From Rhodanobacter sp. A1T4 (GTDB lineage Bacteria > Pseudomonadota > Gammaproteobacteria > Xanthomonadales > Rhodanobacteraceae), in contig NZ_JACHCP010000004.1 in the NCBI RefSeq assembly GCF_014207185.1, positions 372,001 to 436,000 on the forward strand: DNA of 64,000 bases, in the 5' to 3' direction. The notes under the pieces were generated by a model that saw nothing but the letters and a program-made list of their open reading frames with translations, ran no database searches and had not been told where the DNA came from. The position numbers and the translations under genes are program-made. Below are positions 38,147 to 47,968 of the stretch, piece after piece; position 1 is the stretch's first letter; each line of letters begins with the position of its first letter.

Positions 38147-38965
38147 ATGTCGGTGGCGGATAGCTTTCTCCCAGGTACCGATAGCTGGATTTACCCGGAC
38201 TGGCCGGCACCGGCCAGCGTGCGCGCGTGCGTAACCACCCGGCACGGGCCCGGTGTGTCGGCGCCGCCGTTTGATCGGCTCAATCTCGGTCTGCGCAGTG
38301 GGGATGCGACTGACACGGTCAAAGCAAATCGTGAAGGGCTGCAACAGGCACTGGCGCTGCCATCTTCTCCGCGTTGGCTGCATCAAGTGCATGGCATAGC
38401 CGTAGCCGAATTGGGGCCGCTGCCAAGTGATCATGAACCGCAAGCAGATGCGGCGGTATCGCATCTGCCTGGCGCGGTGCTGGCTATTCTCACGGCTGAT
38501 TGTTTGCCGGTGTTGTTTTGCGCCGCGGATGGGAGCGAGATTGCAGCCGCACACGCTGGTTGGCGAGGTTTGGCCAGCGGTGTGCTGGAAGAAACGCTGA
38601 CTCAGCTACTTGCTCCACGTAAAGATTTACTTGCGTGGATCGGGCCGTGTATTGGCGCGGCATCATACGAAGTAGGCGGCGAAGTGCGCGCTACATTTCT
38701 AAAGCGGCATGCGAATGCATCGCAATACTTTGTGTCAACGCGTCCGGGGCATTGGCTATGCGATCTTGCCGGACTGGCGTGTCTCTTCCTCAGGGCGTCT
38801 GGCGTTCAAAACATTTGCGGCAGCGGGTTCGACACCTTCACCGATACGAGATTCTATTCTTACCGGCGAGAAGGTGCGGCTAGCGGCCGTTTCGCTAGCT
38901 TGATCTGGCTGGAGCCGCAGCACGGATCGCCGGTTCAAAACAACATGGCTCAAAACAACAGATAA
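38147..38965 (+). CDS. pgeF: Peptidoglycan editing factor PgeF (YfiH/multicopper-oxidase-like domain)
   Basis: A 272-residue YfiH/DUF152-family protein. PgeF removes wrongly incorporated residues from peptidoglycan precursors; homologues were also described as laccase or adenosine deaminase enzymes. Metal/active-site pattern: HQVHG, LTADCLPVLFC and AAHAGWRGLASGVLEETL, with GPCIGAASYEVG downstream. It begins directly at the rluD stop (TGAATG), so the two are translationally coupled. Its last 16 bases overlap the end of the convergent oxygenase gene. Confidence 0.93.
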   Translation: MSVADSFLPGTDSWIYPDWPAPASVRACVTTRHGPGVSAPPFDRLNLGLRSGDATDTVKANREGLQQALALPSSPRWLHQVHGIAVAELGPLPSDHEPQADAAVSHLPGAVLAILTADCLPVLFCAADGSEIAAAHAGWRGLASGVLEETLTQLLAPRKDLLAWIGPCIGAASYEVGGEVRATFLKRHANASQYFVSTRPGHWLCDLAGLACLFLRASGVQNICGSGFDTFTDTRFYSYRREGAASGRFASLIWLEPQHGSPVQNNMAQNNR

Positions 38966-39546
38966 GTAGAGATGATGTACTTGTCGTTGGAGCGTGGTGG
39001 CAATCCCGCGTGCTGGTACATCCAGTAAGGCGGAAACATCAGCAGGCGTCCGGCACGCGCGGAAACTCGCAAACCCATATCGCAAAACTCGGTTTCGCCC
39101 CCGTCGATCACGTCGTTCAGATACCAGAGAAAGACCATGTACCGATTGCAGGTGTAGTCAAGTGCGTCGAAATGCGGTTGGAACTGATCGCCTTCTTCAA
39201 CGACATAGCGCTTGATTCGCAAATTTTCCAGCCGGTTGCGTGGCGGAATCGGCAGAGTCAATGGAGCGCGCTCGTTGTAGAGGTCCAAATACTGCAGCAC
39301 CTGTTGCCGAAACAGGGTCTCGAAGGACGCGTCAGCAACCTTGCTCACGTTGAGTTCGGTCCATGCGCTTGACTGTAGAGCGCCGCGACCACCGCGCGTC
39401 TGGAAGCGAGCAAGTTGGTCAAACGACTCGATCATGCGCTTGCAGAAATCAGGCTCAAGCGCGTTGTCGAACCACTGCACGTAGCGCGCAAGGTCGCGAG
39501 TGGAGGGTACTTCCTGAGCGGTGATATCGACCGTAGTGGTATTCAA
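38950..39546 (-). CDS. 2-oxoglutarate/Fe(II) dioxygenase, prolyl-4-hydroxylase-like
   Basis: A 198-residue cupin-type oxygenase predicted to hydroxylate a protein or small molecule using 2-oxoglutarate, O2 and iron. The facial triad is complete: His125 and Asp127 (QPHFDALDY) and His179 (MYQHAGLPP); Lys189, ten residues later, is where prolyl-4-hydroxylases bind 2-oxoglutarate. No signal peptide is seen, so it should be cytoplasmic. Its ATG overlaps the stop of the upstream TPR/AspH-like gene (ATGA), so the two are co-translated and probably work together. The target is unknown. Confidence 0.88.
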   Translation of the reverse strand: MNTTTVDITAQEVPSTRDLARYVQWFDNALEPDFCKRMIESFDQLARFQTRGGRGALQSSAWTELNVSKVADASFETLFRQQVLQYLDLYNERAPLTLPIPPRNRLENLRIKRYVVEEGDQFQPHFDALDYTCNRYMVFLWYLNDVIDGGETEFCDMGLRVSARAGRLLMFPPYWMYQHAGLPPRSNDKYIISTYLLF

Positions 39547-40862
39547 GCCTGCTCCAGTTTCGTGTCGAAATCCACGATGGCAATGGTAAGAGCTGTTAGT
39601 GCCTCGCGCTCAAATGGTGTGAGGTCGGGATGCCAGATTTCGGAAGCGAGTAAGCGCGCCTCTGAGTCGCCGCCATTGGAGTATTCGACACCGAAACTGC
39701 TGTCGAATACCAGGGCTTCACCTTCCTGAAGGCCGTGTAATTCACCGCCTATCGTGATGTCGATAGGCGCGCTGCCGGGCAATGCGATGACTATGCCGCA
39801 TCGTGAGTTGCTACGCCCGAAGGGAGTCGATGCCTGCATGGCTGGCCCGATAGCGATGATCTCTGCATCAGGGCTATGCTGAGGAATACGTACCAGCGGC
39901 ATATTCACCATGGCAGCAAGCAGCTGCGGCGCCTGCTGGCGGATCCCCTCAAGTGGGATGCCATGGTGATAGATGGCTATACGACGTACACGCGACAGCA
40001 CACTCTCGCTATCTACTGCTTCATCGTCCTTGACCATGCCCAAGTTGAACGCTGACACGCTTGGTTTATCGTGCAGCGCAAGGCATGTATCGATCTCGGT
40101 GCTTGTTGTCGCAATGCATGTTGTGCAGGCAGCTAACCAGTCAAAACGCGAAAGACCGATAATAGGCGCCGCGCCGAGGTCGGGAACATAGAGCATGGTC
40201 GGCCGCTGACGTGGATCAGCAGGCCGTTCGTTGCTATCGTGCAGATAGATGGCCAGCGCTCGATCGATGCGACCAAGCTCGGCCGACGGCATTTCTTCAC
40301 GAAAGCGCTCCAGGACGCCGTTGAACCATGCTTGGCGTCCTTCAAACACATATTGCATCGCGTGTTGAACCAACAGGCGTATACCTTCCTGGGTACTGTT
40401 GTCATCAAGCCAGTGACCCGTTCGTTGTGCGTCCAAAATGGCTCGGAAATACTGTATCAATGCTAGTTCGGGGCGCTCATCCAACTCCAGCACGTTGGCC
40501 AGCAGTAGACGGGCTGTCGTGTTGCGCCCTTCGCTTAGCTCCAGGGCGCGTTCGAATACATAACGCGATGCGTCAAAGCGGTCGGCAATGCGGTACGCGA
40601 CGCCGAGCTCCATAAGAACGCCAATATCATTGCGATCGATTGCCGCCGTGCGGTTGAGCCATTCGATCGCGGCTCCAATGTCTCCACGTGCCATCGCAGC
40701 TTTGGCTAAAAAACGCAGTGCCTCGACTTGTTCCGGTTGCGTCGCAAGAACGTCCAGGAAAGCTCTTTCAGCTTCTGCCACGCGGCCTTCACGCAATAGT
40801 TGCTGCGCGGTTTCGAGTGTGTGGTTTATCGAGTTAGAGGCAAATCCGGGATCGGTCAGCAT
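39543..40862 (-). CDS. TPR protein with AspH-like domain lacking iron ligands
   Basis: A 439-residue protein. Residues 10-140 are TPR repeats (GRVAEAERAFLDVLATQPEQ; GDIGAAIEWLNRTAAIDRND). Residues about 320-415 match the aspartyl/asparaginyl beta-hydroxylase fold, ending EIWHPDLTPFER as in human ASPH (DVWHPELT). An ungapped match places the two ASPH iron ligands at Pro347 (H679) and Val392 (H725), and the 2-oxoglutarate Arg688 at Gly356; Arg403 remains at the Arg735 position. It thus looks like a pseudo-oxygenase, perhaps binding substrate for the oxygenase encoded by the overlapping downstream gene. Start MLTDPGF was chosen because the TPR region begins soon after. The alignment is by eye. 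Confidence 0.75.
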   Translation of the reverse strand: MLTDPGFASNSINHTLETAQQLLREGRVAEAERAFLDVLATQPEQVEALRFLAKAAMARGDIGAAIEWLNRTAAIDRNDIGVLMELGVAYRIADRFDASRYVFERALELSEGRNTTARLLLANVLELDERPELALIQYFRAILDAQRTGHWLDDNSTQEGIRLLVQHAMQYVFEGRQAWFNGVLERFREEMPSAELGRIDRALAIYLHDSNERPADPRQRPTMLYVPDLGAAPIIGLSRFDWLAACTTCIATTSTEIDTCLALHDKPSVSAFNLGMVKDDEAVDSESVLSRVRRIAIYHHGIPLEGIRQQAPQLLAAMVNMPLVRIPQHSPDAEIIAIGPAMQASTPFGRSNSRCGIVIALPGSAPIDITIGGELHGLQEGEALVFDSSFGVEYSNGGDSEARLLASEIWHPDLTPFEREALTALTIAIVDFDTKLEQA

Positions 40863-41110
40863 GGCGACGGTCGACAAGGACTCTATAAAGTCAAAACAGT
40901 AGCATGTTGCAGCGCGAGCTTGGTATTTCAAGATTGAGGTCAAGCGGGCACCTGGTCTAGGTGTGCGTGGATGCCGGGAGTGCCCGAACAAGCTGCTATT
41001 ACTAGCATGCCACTTGCGCTGATTACATTCTTTTTTGTCTGGTTTAATCAGGTTCAATGCGGCGCAGGACTTTAATTCTGTCCGTTGTGCAGGCGAGCGC
41101 ATCCGCGAGT

Positions 41111-42496
41111 CTATGCGGCAGTATCATCAACCAAGGCAGCGAGAAAACCATTGCGCCATGTGTTGATATCGTGGTTTTCCAGCACGCCCATCATCGCGCG
41201 CCAGCGCCGCTGCCGTTCCTTCAGCGGCATTTTCAACGCGCGTTCCAACGCATCGGCGACTTCGGCGGTGTCGGCAGGGTTGATGAGCAGCGCGTCGGGC
41301 AGTTCGAAAGCGGCGCCCGCAAAACGCGAAAGTACCAGTACGCCGGGATTTTCCGGATCCTGACTGGCAACGTACTCCTTGGCGACCAGGTTCATGCCAT
41401 CGCGTAATGGTGTGACCAGACCGACTCGCGCGTTACGGTAGTAGCCGGTGAGCACGCTGTGGGGGAACGATTGATTGACGTAGCGGATCGGTACCCAGTC
41501 CGGTGCGGCGTACATGCCATTGATATGGCCGGCGCTGCGTTCCAGGTCCTTGCGGATCTGGCGGTACTCGGGCACGACGCCGCGCGTGGTCGGTGCGATT
41601 TGCAAAAAGGTTATCTGCCGATGCAGCTCAGGTGCACGCTCCAGCAGATGCGCGTAACCGCGGAAGCGTTCGGGCAGTCCTTTGGAATAGTCGAGCCGGT
41701 CGACGCCGATGATCAGCGCCCGGCCCTCCAAGCTGTTATGCAGTTGTTCGATTTCTTCGAGTGACTCGGCGTCGTGTGCGGTCTGGGCCACTAGCGCGGT
41801 ATCGATACTGATCGGAAACACGCCGGCGCGAAAACGGCGACCGTTGGCAGCCTGCAGCCTTCTAGCTTTGCGCATGGTGCCGCCGATTTCGTACAGGAAG
41901 TAATCCTCCAGGGCGCGCAGGTCGCGGGCGGTCTGCAAGCCGACCAGATCGTAGCTGGCCAGTGTTTCCAGCAGGTCGCGATGCTTCGGCAGGACGATCA
42001 GCAGCGCGGCAGGCGGCAATGGCGTGTGCAGAAAGAAACCGATGCGATTTTTTACGCCGCGCTCGCGCAGCATCGAAGCAATCGGTATCAGGTGATAGTC
42101 GTGTACCCAGAGGATGTCGTCTGGCTTTAGAAGCTTCAGCAGATGATCGGCAAACAGCGCGTTGGTGCGCATATAGCCATCCAGATGGCTACGCTGATAG
42201 TCGACCATGTCGAGTCGAAAATGCAGCAGCGGCCATAAGGTGCGGTTGGCAAAGCCTGCGTAGAACTCGTCATGATCCTGGCGCGAAAGATCGAACGTGG
42301 CGTAGTCGACGGATTCATGACTGACCCGATGGAGTTTTTCGTTGTTGGAGACCTTGCCGCTCCAGCCAAACCACAGCCCGCCGCGTTCTTGCAGCGTTGC
42401 CTGCATGGCCGACGCAAGCCCACCGGTAGATGTCTGCCCGGGCAGCGCGATCCGGTTAGATATCACCACCAGACGGCCGGGTTTGTGATCGCTCAT
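41111..42496 (-). CDS. otsA: Trehalose-6-phosphate synthase
   Basis: A 461-residue GT20 glycosyltransferase that joins UDP-glucose and glucose-6-phosphate. Seen: LVVISNRIALP at the N-terminus, GWSGKV, WPLLHFR, the HDYHL motif in ILWVHDYHLIPIASMLR, GVDRLDYSKGLPERF, and LRDGMNLVAKEYVASQ in the nucleotide-binding region. Start MSDHKPGRL overlaps the GH15 stop as ATGA. With otsB and GH15 it forms a three-gene operon, making trehalose as a stress protectant. Confidence 0.96.
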   Translation of the reverse strand: MSDHKPGRLVVISNRIALPGQTSTGGLASAMQATLQERGGLWFGWSGKVSNNEKLHRVSHESVDYATFDLSRQDHDEFYAGFANRTLWPLLHFRLDMVDYQRSHLDGYMRTNALFADHLLKLLKPDDILWVHDYHLIPIASMLRERGVKNRIGFFLHTPLPPAALLIVLPKHRDLLETLASYDLVGLQTARDLRALEDYFLYEIGGTMRKARRLQAANGRRFRAGVFPISIDTALVAQTAHDAESLEEIEQLHNSLEGRALIIGVDRLDYSKGLPERFRGYAHLLERAPELHRQITFLQIAPTTRGVVPEYRQIRKDLERSAGHINGMYAAPDWVPIRYVNQSFPHSVLTGYYRNARVGLVTPLRDGMNLVAKEYVASQDPENPGVLVLSRFAGAAFELPDALLINPADTAEVADALERALKMPLKERQRRWRAMMGVLENHDINTWRNGFLAALVDDTAA

Positions 42497-44298
42497 AGCG
42501 CCTCCTCCCAGCGGCGGGAGAGCCGCATTGCTGCCTGAATCATGCCGACCAGTGAATAGGTTTGCGGATAGTTGCCCCAATGCTCGCCACTGCCTGGTGC
42601 CAGATCTTCTGACAACAGCCCAAGCGCGTTGCGCTTGCTCAGCATGTTTTCGAACATCGCTCGCGCCTGTTCCTCGCGACCGGTGGACGCCATGGCCTCG
42701 ATGTACCAGAACGTGCAGATGTTGAAGCTGGTTTCCGGCGTACCGAAATCGTCCGGAGCGATATAGCGGAACAGATAATTGCCGCGGCCCAGTGCCGCGC
42801 CGATGGCATCTACTGTGGCGACGAAACGCGGGTCGTTCGCTTCGATGAAGCCGATATCGGCCAGCAGCAGCAGGCTGGCGTCCAGATTCTCGCCGTCGTA
42901 AGCGTCAACGAAATAGCCGAGCGTCGCATTCCACGCGCGCGCCTCGATGCGGGCGTGAAGCTCGATGGCTTCGTGGTGCCAGTAACGCGCCCGGTCATCC
43001 AATCCCAGCTCGGTGGCAATGTGCGCCAGACGATCGCAGGCGGCCCAGCACATGGCTGCGGAGTAGGTGTGCACCGAGGCGCGGCCACGAAATTCCCACA
43101 GACCGGCGTCGGGCTGCTCGGCCATGCGCAGTGCGGCTGTGCCCATGCGCTCAAGCCGCTTGAACATGATCGCGTCGCCGCGATGCTCGATGCGGCGATC
43201 GAAAAACAGCTGCGCCGATGACAGCACCACGGAACCGTAGGCGTCGTTCTGGCGCTGCTGCCAGGCGTCGTTGCCGACGCGCACGGGGCCCATGCCGCGA
43301 TAGCCGGCAAGTCCTTCCACCTGACGTTCGTGCAGCTCCCGCTCGAAGGTGATACCGAACACAGGGCCGACCTCGTCATCGCCCTCGACCACCGCCAGGT
43401 TGAAAACGTAGCGTATGTAGTCTTCCATGGTGTTGGTGACGCCGAGTCGATTGAGTGTCCGTACGGTGAAGGCCGAGTCACGCAGCCAGCAGTAGCGATA
43501 GTCCCAGTTGCGTGCTGTGCCCGGTGCTTCGGGGATCGAGGTGGTGAGCGCGGCGACGATGGCGCCGGTGGCTTCGTACTGGCAAAGCTTCAAGGTAATG
43601 GCGGCGCGGATCACCGCCTCCTGCCATTCGTAGGGAATCGACAGATTGCGTACCCAGTCGCGCCAGTAAGCCTGTGTACGCTCCAGCGCCAAGTGGATGA
43701 AGTCGGCGGGGCTCTCGCTCAGTGTTTCGTCGGGGCCAAAGACAAAATGTGCCGGACGATCCAGGCTGAAAGGCAGGCTGCGTTCGATCAACGGTGTAGC
43801 CACATCGCTGGTCAGCCGCTGGACGGTTTCACTGAGCATATAGCGAACGTGGTTGCTGCCGGACGTGGTGGACGCCGGTTGTGAGCCGTAATCGCACAGC
43901 GGTTGAAGCTTGACGCGAATGCGCGGTGAGCCGCTGAGCGGGCTGATTTTGCGAGCCAGCATGACAGGGTGATACATCCGTCCGAGAGAGCGGTTGCGCG
44001 GTGCGAAATCGACGATCTCGATCGCGCCACCGTGCGTGTCGAAAAGCCGCGTCACCAGGACGGCGGTGTTGGGCAGATAGTTCTGCTCGGCCCGTTCGAA
44101 ATCTTCCAGCTCGATGGCCCATTCGCCGCCATCGATCTTCGGTGAAAGTAGTTTGCAGAAGCTTGCATCGGCGTCGAAGCGTGGCAGGCAGCACCAGACG
44201 ATGCTGCCATGCGGATCGATCAGCGCGGCGATGCTACCGTTGCCGATAACGCCGAGTTCAAGGCTGGCGGGCAGGGCGTTCGGCGGATTGTTCGTCAT
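42493..44298 (-). CDS. GH15-family glucoamylase/trehalase-like hydrolase
   Basis: A 601-residue cytoplasmic GH15 protein: N-terminal beta-sandwich (LGVIGNGSIAALIDPHGSIVWCCLPRFDADASF) and (alpha/alpha)6 barrel (NWDYRYCWLRDSAFTVRTL; SEDLAPGSGEHWGNYPQTYSLVGMI, which holds a catalytic Glu). Homologues in this operon position include trehalases and proteins of unknown activity. The start follows GAGGA at 10 bases. It sits between otsB (13 bases upstream) and otsA (4-base overlap), so synthesis and possible breakdown of trehalose are co-expressed. Confidence 0.9.
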   Translation of the reverse strand: MTNNPPNALPASLELGVIGNGSIAALIDPHGSIVWCCLPRFDADASFCKLLSPKIDGGEWAIELEDFERAEQNYLPNTAVLVTRLFDTHGGAIEIVDFAPRNRSLGRMYHPVMLARKISPLSGSPRIRVKLQPLCDYGSQPASTTSGSNHVRYMLSETVQRLTSDVATPLIERSLPFSLDRPAHFVFGPDETLSESPADFIHLALERTQAYWRDWVRNLSIPYEWQEAVIRAAITLKLCQYEATGAIVAALTTSIPEAPGTARNWDYRYCWLRDSAFTVRTLNRLGVTNTMEDYIRYVFNLAVVEGDDEVGPVFGITFERELHERQVEGLAGYRGMGPVRVGNDAWQQRQNDAYGSVVLSSAQLFFDRRIEHRGDAIMFKRLERMGTAALRMAEQPDAGLWEFRGRASVHTYSAAMCWAACDRLAHIATELGLDDRARYWHHEAIELHARIEARAWNATLGYFVDAYDGENLDASLLLLADIGFIEANDPRFVATVDAIGAALGRGNYLFRYIAPDDFGTPETSFNICTFWYIEAMASTGREEQARAMFENMLSKRNALGLLSEDLAPGSGEHWGNYPQTYSLVGMIQAAMRLSRRWEEAL

Positions 44299-44311
44299 GT
44301 CGAGGTATTCC

Positions 44312-45100
44312 TCACGAAAGTGCGTCAAGGACGCGAACCAGCCACGTTTTCACCGCAGCGGGGTCACGCAATGAAAAAGATGCCTGCGTGGATGAATGGG
44401 GTGAGCCGATCAGCACGCCCATGCCATGCTTTTGACGGAGGCTGGCAAAAGCGTGTTCGTCCGTCAGGTCATCACCTAGGTACACGGGCAGGCGCCCGTT
44501 GAACGGCGCGCTGGCAAGCAGTTCGAGTACCGCCCGGCCTTTGTCCATGCCGGCTGGCTTGAATTCGATCACCAGGTTGCCTGGCTGTAGTTCGTAGCCA
44601 GGCAATTGCGTAACCATCTGAACTGCGGCGTCGCGAAGTGGTTCGAACTGTTCGGGTACGCGTCGGCAATGCAGGGCAACGGCAATCCGCTTGTCCTCCA
44701 GCTGTACACCTTCGAACCGCGTGGCCAGCGCCGTAGCGGCCTGGAGCATGTGCTGCTGTTGTTCGGGTGTTAACGTTATTCGTCGAAAACTGCCGTCGGC
44801 ACGGCGCAGTTGCAGCCCATGCAGACCCGCCGCGGCCCAGTGTGGATTGCCGAACAGTCGATCCAGATCATCCAGCTCACGGCCGCTGACCAGCGCCAAC
44901 GCGCCGCCCAGCGCGTTGTGCAGCGAATGCAGCAAGGCAAGCAGAGGTGCAGTGACTTCGACAGCCCGCGGGTCGTCGTTGAAATCGAGCAGGGTGCCGT
45001 CGACATCGAGAAACAGCGCCCAGCGGGAGTCGTTGGCAGGTAGCGGTGGCGCTGGCAACATGCGTTGGGGTGAGTCGGCGTTGGAATTTTTCATATCCAT
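44312..45100 (-). CDS. otsB: Trehalose-6-phosphate phosphatase
   Basis: A 262-residue HAD phosphatase removing phosphate from trehalose-6-phosphate. The nucleophile Asp32 and Asp34 are in FLDVDGTLLDF; LVSGRELDDLDRLF, IEFKPAGMDKGRAV and YLGDDLTDEHAF complete the HAD motifs. Start MDMKNSN follows GGTGGGG; 55 upstream codons of open frame do not resemble the family. First gene of otsB-GH15-otsA, divergent from clpB. Confidence 0.95.
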   Translation of the reverse strand: MDMKNSNADSPQRMLPAPPLPANDSRWALFLDVDGTLLDFNDDPRAVEVTAPLLALLHSLHNALGGALALVSGRELDDLDRLFGNPHWAAAGLHGLQLRRADGSFRRITLTPEQQQHMLQAATALATRFEGVQLEDKRIAVALHCRRVPEQFEPLRDAAVQMVTQLPGYELQPGNLVIEFKPAGMDKGRAVLELLASAPFNGRLPVYLGDDLTDEHAFASLRQKHGMGVLIGSPHSSTQASFSLRDPAAVKTWLVRVLDALS

Positions 45101-45194
45101 CAGCCCCACCGTAACAAGGCCTATGTGAAAGATATCTTTGCTGGCAATGGGAGAGCAGCAACGGGCGGCAGCGAGGATCTTGATTCCGTCCGAG

Positions 45195-45222
45195 CTTGAT
45201 TCAACCCAGGCCGTCCGCATCT
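45195..45222 (+). promoter_or_regulatory. Sigma-32-like heat-shock promoter of clpB
   Basis: CTTGATT at 45195-45201, a 13-base spacer and CCGCATCT at 45215-45222 resemble the enterobacterial sigma-32 consensus (CTTGAAA, 11-16 bases, CCCCATNT). It lies about 60 bp before the clpB start, the position expected for a heat-shock promoter. One or two mismatches per element leave some doubt. Confidence 0.55.
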
Positions 45223-45283
45223 TCCAGTCAGTGGCAAGTCGGCTGTTTGAGCGCTGACGGGCCAAACCAATGAGGGCTCATCA

Positions 45284-47881
45284 ATGCGAATGGACAAACT
45301 CACGTCGCGTTTCCAACAGGCGTTTGCCGACGCACAGTCGCTGGCGGTTGGCCGCGACAACAACATGCTGGAGCCGGCGCACGTGATGGCCGCGTTGCTC
45401 AACCAGCAAGGTGGCTCGACCGGACCGCTGCTGACGCAGGCGCAGGTCAACGTGCCTGCGCTGCAGCAGCGTGTCAACGAATTGCTGGAACGACTGCCGA
45501 AAGTCAGCGGCCAGGAAGGCAATATCCACGCGGGCAACGAGCTGACTCGGCTGCTAAACCTCACCGACAAGCTGGCGCAGCAGCGCGGGGACCAGTTCAT
45601 CGCCAGCGAGCTGTTCGTGCTGGCGGCACTGGAAGAGAAAGGTGAGCTGGGTGCGGCGCTGAAGGCGGCAGGCGCGACAAAACCGAATGTGGAGGCTGCG
45701 ATCGAAAAGCTGCGTGGTGGTGAAAAAGTGCAGAGCGAAAACGCCGAAGAATCGCGCCAAGCATTGGAGAAATACACCATCGATCTGACCGAACGCGCCG
45801 AAAGCGGCAAGCTCGATCCGGTGATTGGCCGCGATGAGGAGATTCGTCGCACTATCCAGGTGCTGCAGCGGCGCACCAAGAACAATCCGGTGCTGATTGG
45901 TGAGCCCGGCGTGGGCAAGACCGCCATCGTCGAAGGTCTTGCCCAGCGCATCGTCAAGGGTGAGGTGCCTGAAGGCCTGCGTGACCGCCGCGTACTGTCG
46001 CTCGATATGGGTGCGCTGATTGCCGGCGCCAAATTCCGTGGCGAGTTCGAGGAACGACTGAAGGCCGTGCTTAGCGATCTGGCCAAGCAGGAAGGTCGGG
46101 TAATCCTGTTCATCGACGAGCTGCACACCGTGGTCGGTGCCGGCAAGGCTGACGGCGCTATGGACGCGGGCAATATGCTGAAGCCCGCCTTGGCGCGCGG
46201 CGAGCTGCACTGCATCGGTGCGACCACATTGGACGAATACCGCAAATACATCGAAAAAGACGCCGCGCTGGAGCGCCGCTTCCAGAAAGTGTTCGTGGGC
46301 GAGCCTTCGGTGGAGGACACCATCGCGATCCTGCGTGGGCTGAAAGAGCGCTATGCCGTGCACCACGGTGTGGAGATTACCGATCCGGCCATCGTCGCCG
46401 CGGCCACGCTATCGCATCGCTATATCGCCGACCGCCAGCTGCCGGACAAGGCGATCGACCTGATGGACGAGGCGGCTTCGCGCATTCGCATGGAAATCGA
46501 CTCCAAGCCGGAGGAGCTCGATCGGCTCGAACGTCGGCTGATCCAGCTGAAGATCCAGCGCGAGATGCTGAAAAAGGAAAAGGACAGCGAATCGAAACAG
46601 CGCCTCGCCGATCTGGAAACCGAGATCGACAAGCTCGAGCGCGAGTTTTCCGATCTCAACGAAATCTGGAAATCGGAGAAGGCTGCGCTGCAGGGCGTGA
46701 CTCGCGTCAAGGAGCAGATCGAGCAGGCACGGCAGGATCTCGACGCTGCGCAGCGCCAGCAGGACTATGCGCGCATGAGCGAGATTCAGTACGGCAAGCT
46801 ACCCGAACTGGAAAAGCAGCTCGCCGCCGCGCAGGCTGCCGAAACGCAGGACTTCAAGCTGCTGCAGGACAAGGTCACTGCCGAGGAAATCGCAGAGGTC
46901 GTGGCGCGCTGGACCGGTATCCCGGTGAGCAAGATGCTCGAAGGCGAGCGCGAAAAGCTGCTGCATATGGAAGACGACCTGCACCGTCGCGTGGTCGGTC
47001 AGGACGAGGCCGTGCGTGCGGTTTCCGACGCGATCCGGCGCGCGCGGGCCGGGCTGTCTGATCCTAACCGGCCCAGCGGCTCGTTCCTGTTCCTCGGCCC
47101 TACCGGCGTGGGCAAGACCGAGCTGTGCAAGGCGTTGGCCGAGTTCATGTTCGACACTACCGATGCGATGGTACGCATCGACATGAGCGAGTTCATGGAG
47201 AAGCATTCGGTCAGCCGGCTGATCGGCGCGCCGCCGGGCTATGTCGGTTATGAAGAGGGTGGCTATCTCACCGAGGCCGTGCGTCGTCGTCCCTACAGCG
47301 TGATTTTGTTGGACGAAGTAGAGAAAGCGCATGCTGATGTGTTCAACATTTTGCTGCAGGTGCTCGACGACGGTCGCCTCACCGATGGTCAGGGGCGCAC
47401 GGTGGATTTCCGCAACACCGTCATCGTGATGACCTCGAACCTGGGCTCCAACGTGATCCAGGACATGTCCGACAACGGCGGCGATCTGGACAGCGAAGAG
47501 CAGTACACGCAGATGAAGGCGTCAGTGATGGGCGTGGTGCAGGCGCACTTCCGTCCGGAGTTCATCAATCGGCTTGACGAGTTGGTGGTGTTCCGTCCGC
47601 TGGACAAAAAGCAGATCGGCGCCATTGCACGCATCCAGCTGGCCTCTCTGGAGAAGCGACTGGCCGAGCGCCAGCTGAAGCTGCAGGTCAGCGACAACGC
47701 GCTGCTGCTGTTGGGTGATGTCGGTTTCGATCCGGTCTACGGCGCGCGGCCACTGAAGCGGGCGATCCAGCAGCAACTGGAGAATCCGCTGGCCAAACAA
47801 ATCCTGGAAGGTCGCTATGCGTCCGGTGCCACCATTGGCGTGGATGTCGAAGGCGGCGTGTTGGTGTTCAACACGCTTTGA
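45284..47881 (+). CDS. clpB: ATP-dependent disaggregase ClpB
   Basis: An 865-residue Hsp100 chaperone that, with DnaK, pulls proteins out of aggregates. N-domain; AAA+1 with Walker [11 protein letters not shown] and [21 protein letters not shown]; the long coiled-coil middle domain (about 400-530); AAA+2 with [10 protein letters not shown] and [16 protein letters not shown]; and the ClpB C-terminal region ([13 protein letters not shown]). Length is normal. A GAGGG ribosome site precedes the first ATG; the second ATG two codons later is also possible. Confidence 0.97.
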   Translation: MRMDKLTSRFQQAFADAQSLAVGRDNNMLEPAHVMAALLNQQGGSTGPLLTQAQVNVPALQQRVNELLERLPKVSGQEGNIHAGNELTRLLNLTDKLAQQRGDQFIASELFVLAALEEKGELGAALKAAGATKPNVEAAIEKLRGGEKVQSENAEESRQALEKYTIDLTERAESGKLDPVIGRDEEIRRTIQVLQRRTKNNPVLIGEPGVGKTAIVEGLAQRIVKGEVPEGLRDRRVLSLDMGALIAGAKFRGEFEERLKAVLSDLAKQEGRVILFIDELHTVVGAGKADGAMDAGNMLKPALARGELHCIGATTLDEYRKYIEKDAALERRFQKVFVGEPSVEDTIAILRGLKERYAVHHGVEITDPAIVAAATLSHRYIADRQLPDKAIDLMDEAASRIRMEIDSKPEELDRLERRLIQLKIQREMLKKEKDSESKQRLADLETEIDKLEREFSDLNEIWKSEKAALQGVTRVKEQIEQARQDLDAAQRQQDYARMSEIQYGKLPELEKQLAAAQAAETQDFKLLQDKVTAEEIAEVVARWTGIPVSKMLEGEREKLLHMEDDLHRRVVGQDEAVRAVSDAIRRARAGLSDPNRPSGSFLFLGPTGVGKTELCKALAEFMFDTTDAMVRIDMSEFMEKHSVSRLIGAPPGYVGYEEGGYLTEAVRRRPYSVILLDEVEKAHADVFNILLQVLDDGRLTDGQGRTVDFRNTVIVMTSNLGSNVIQDMSDNGGDLDSEEQYTQMKASVMGVVQAHFRPEFINRLDELVVFRPLDKKQIGAIARIQLASLEKRLAERQLKLQVSDNALLLLGDVGFDPVYGARPLKRAIQQQLENPLAKQILEGRYASGATIGVDVEGGVLVFNTL

Positions 47882-47915
47882 TCGCCGGGTGCAAGTAAAA
47901 GCAAAGGCAGGGCAT

Positions 47916-47946
47916 AAAAAAATCCCGGCATGGATGCCGGGATTTT
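47916..47946. terminator. Bidirectional terminator between clpB and a TonB receptor gene
   Basis: AATCCCGGCAT pairs with ATGCCGGGATT around a 2-base loop, with an A tract on one side and a U tract on the other. It lies between the convergent clpB and receptor stops. Confidence 0.9.
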
Positions 47947-47968
47947 GCCTTGTCACACAACGTCACGG

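Noticed and set aside
45121-46323. A 400-codon Ser-rich frame antisense to clpB
   Set aside because: Low-complexity composition is a mirror of clpB codons; clpB itself is complete.
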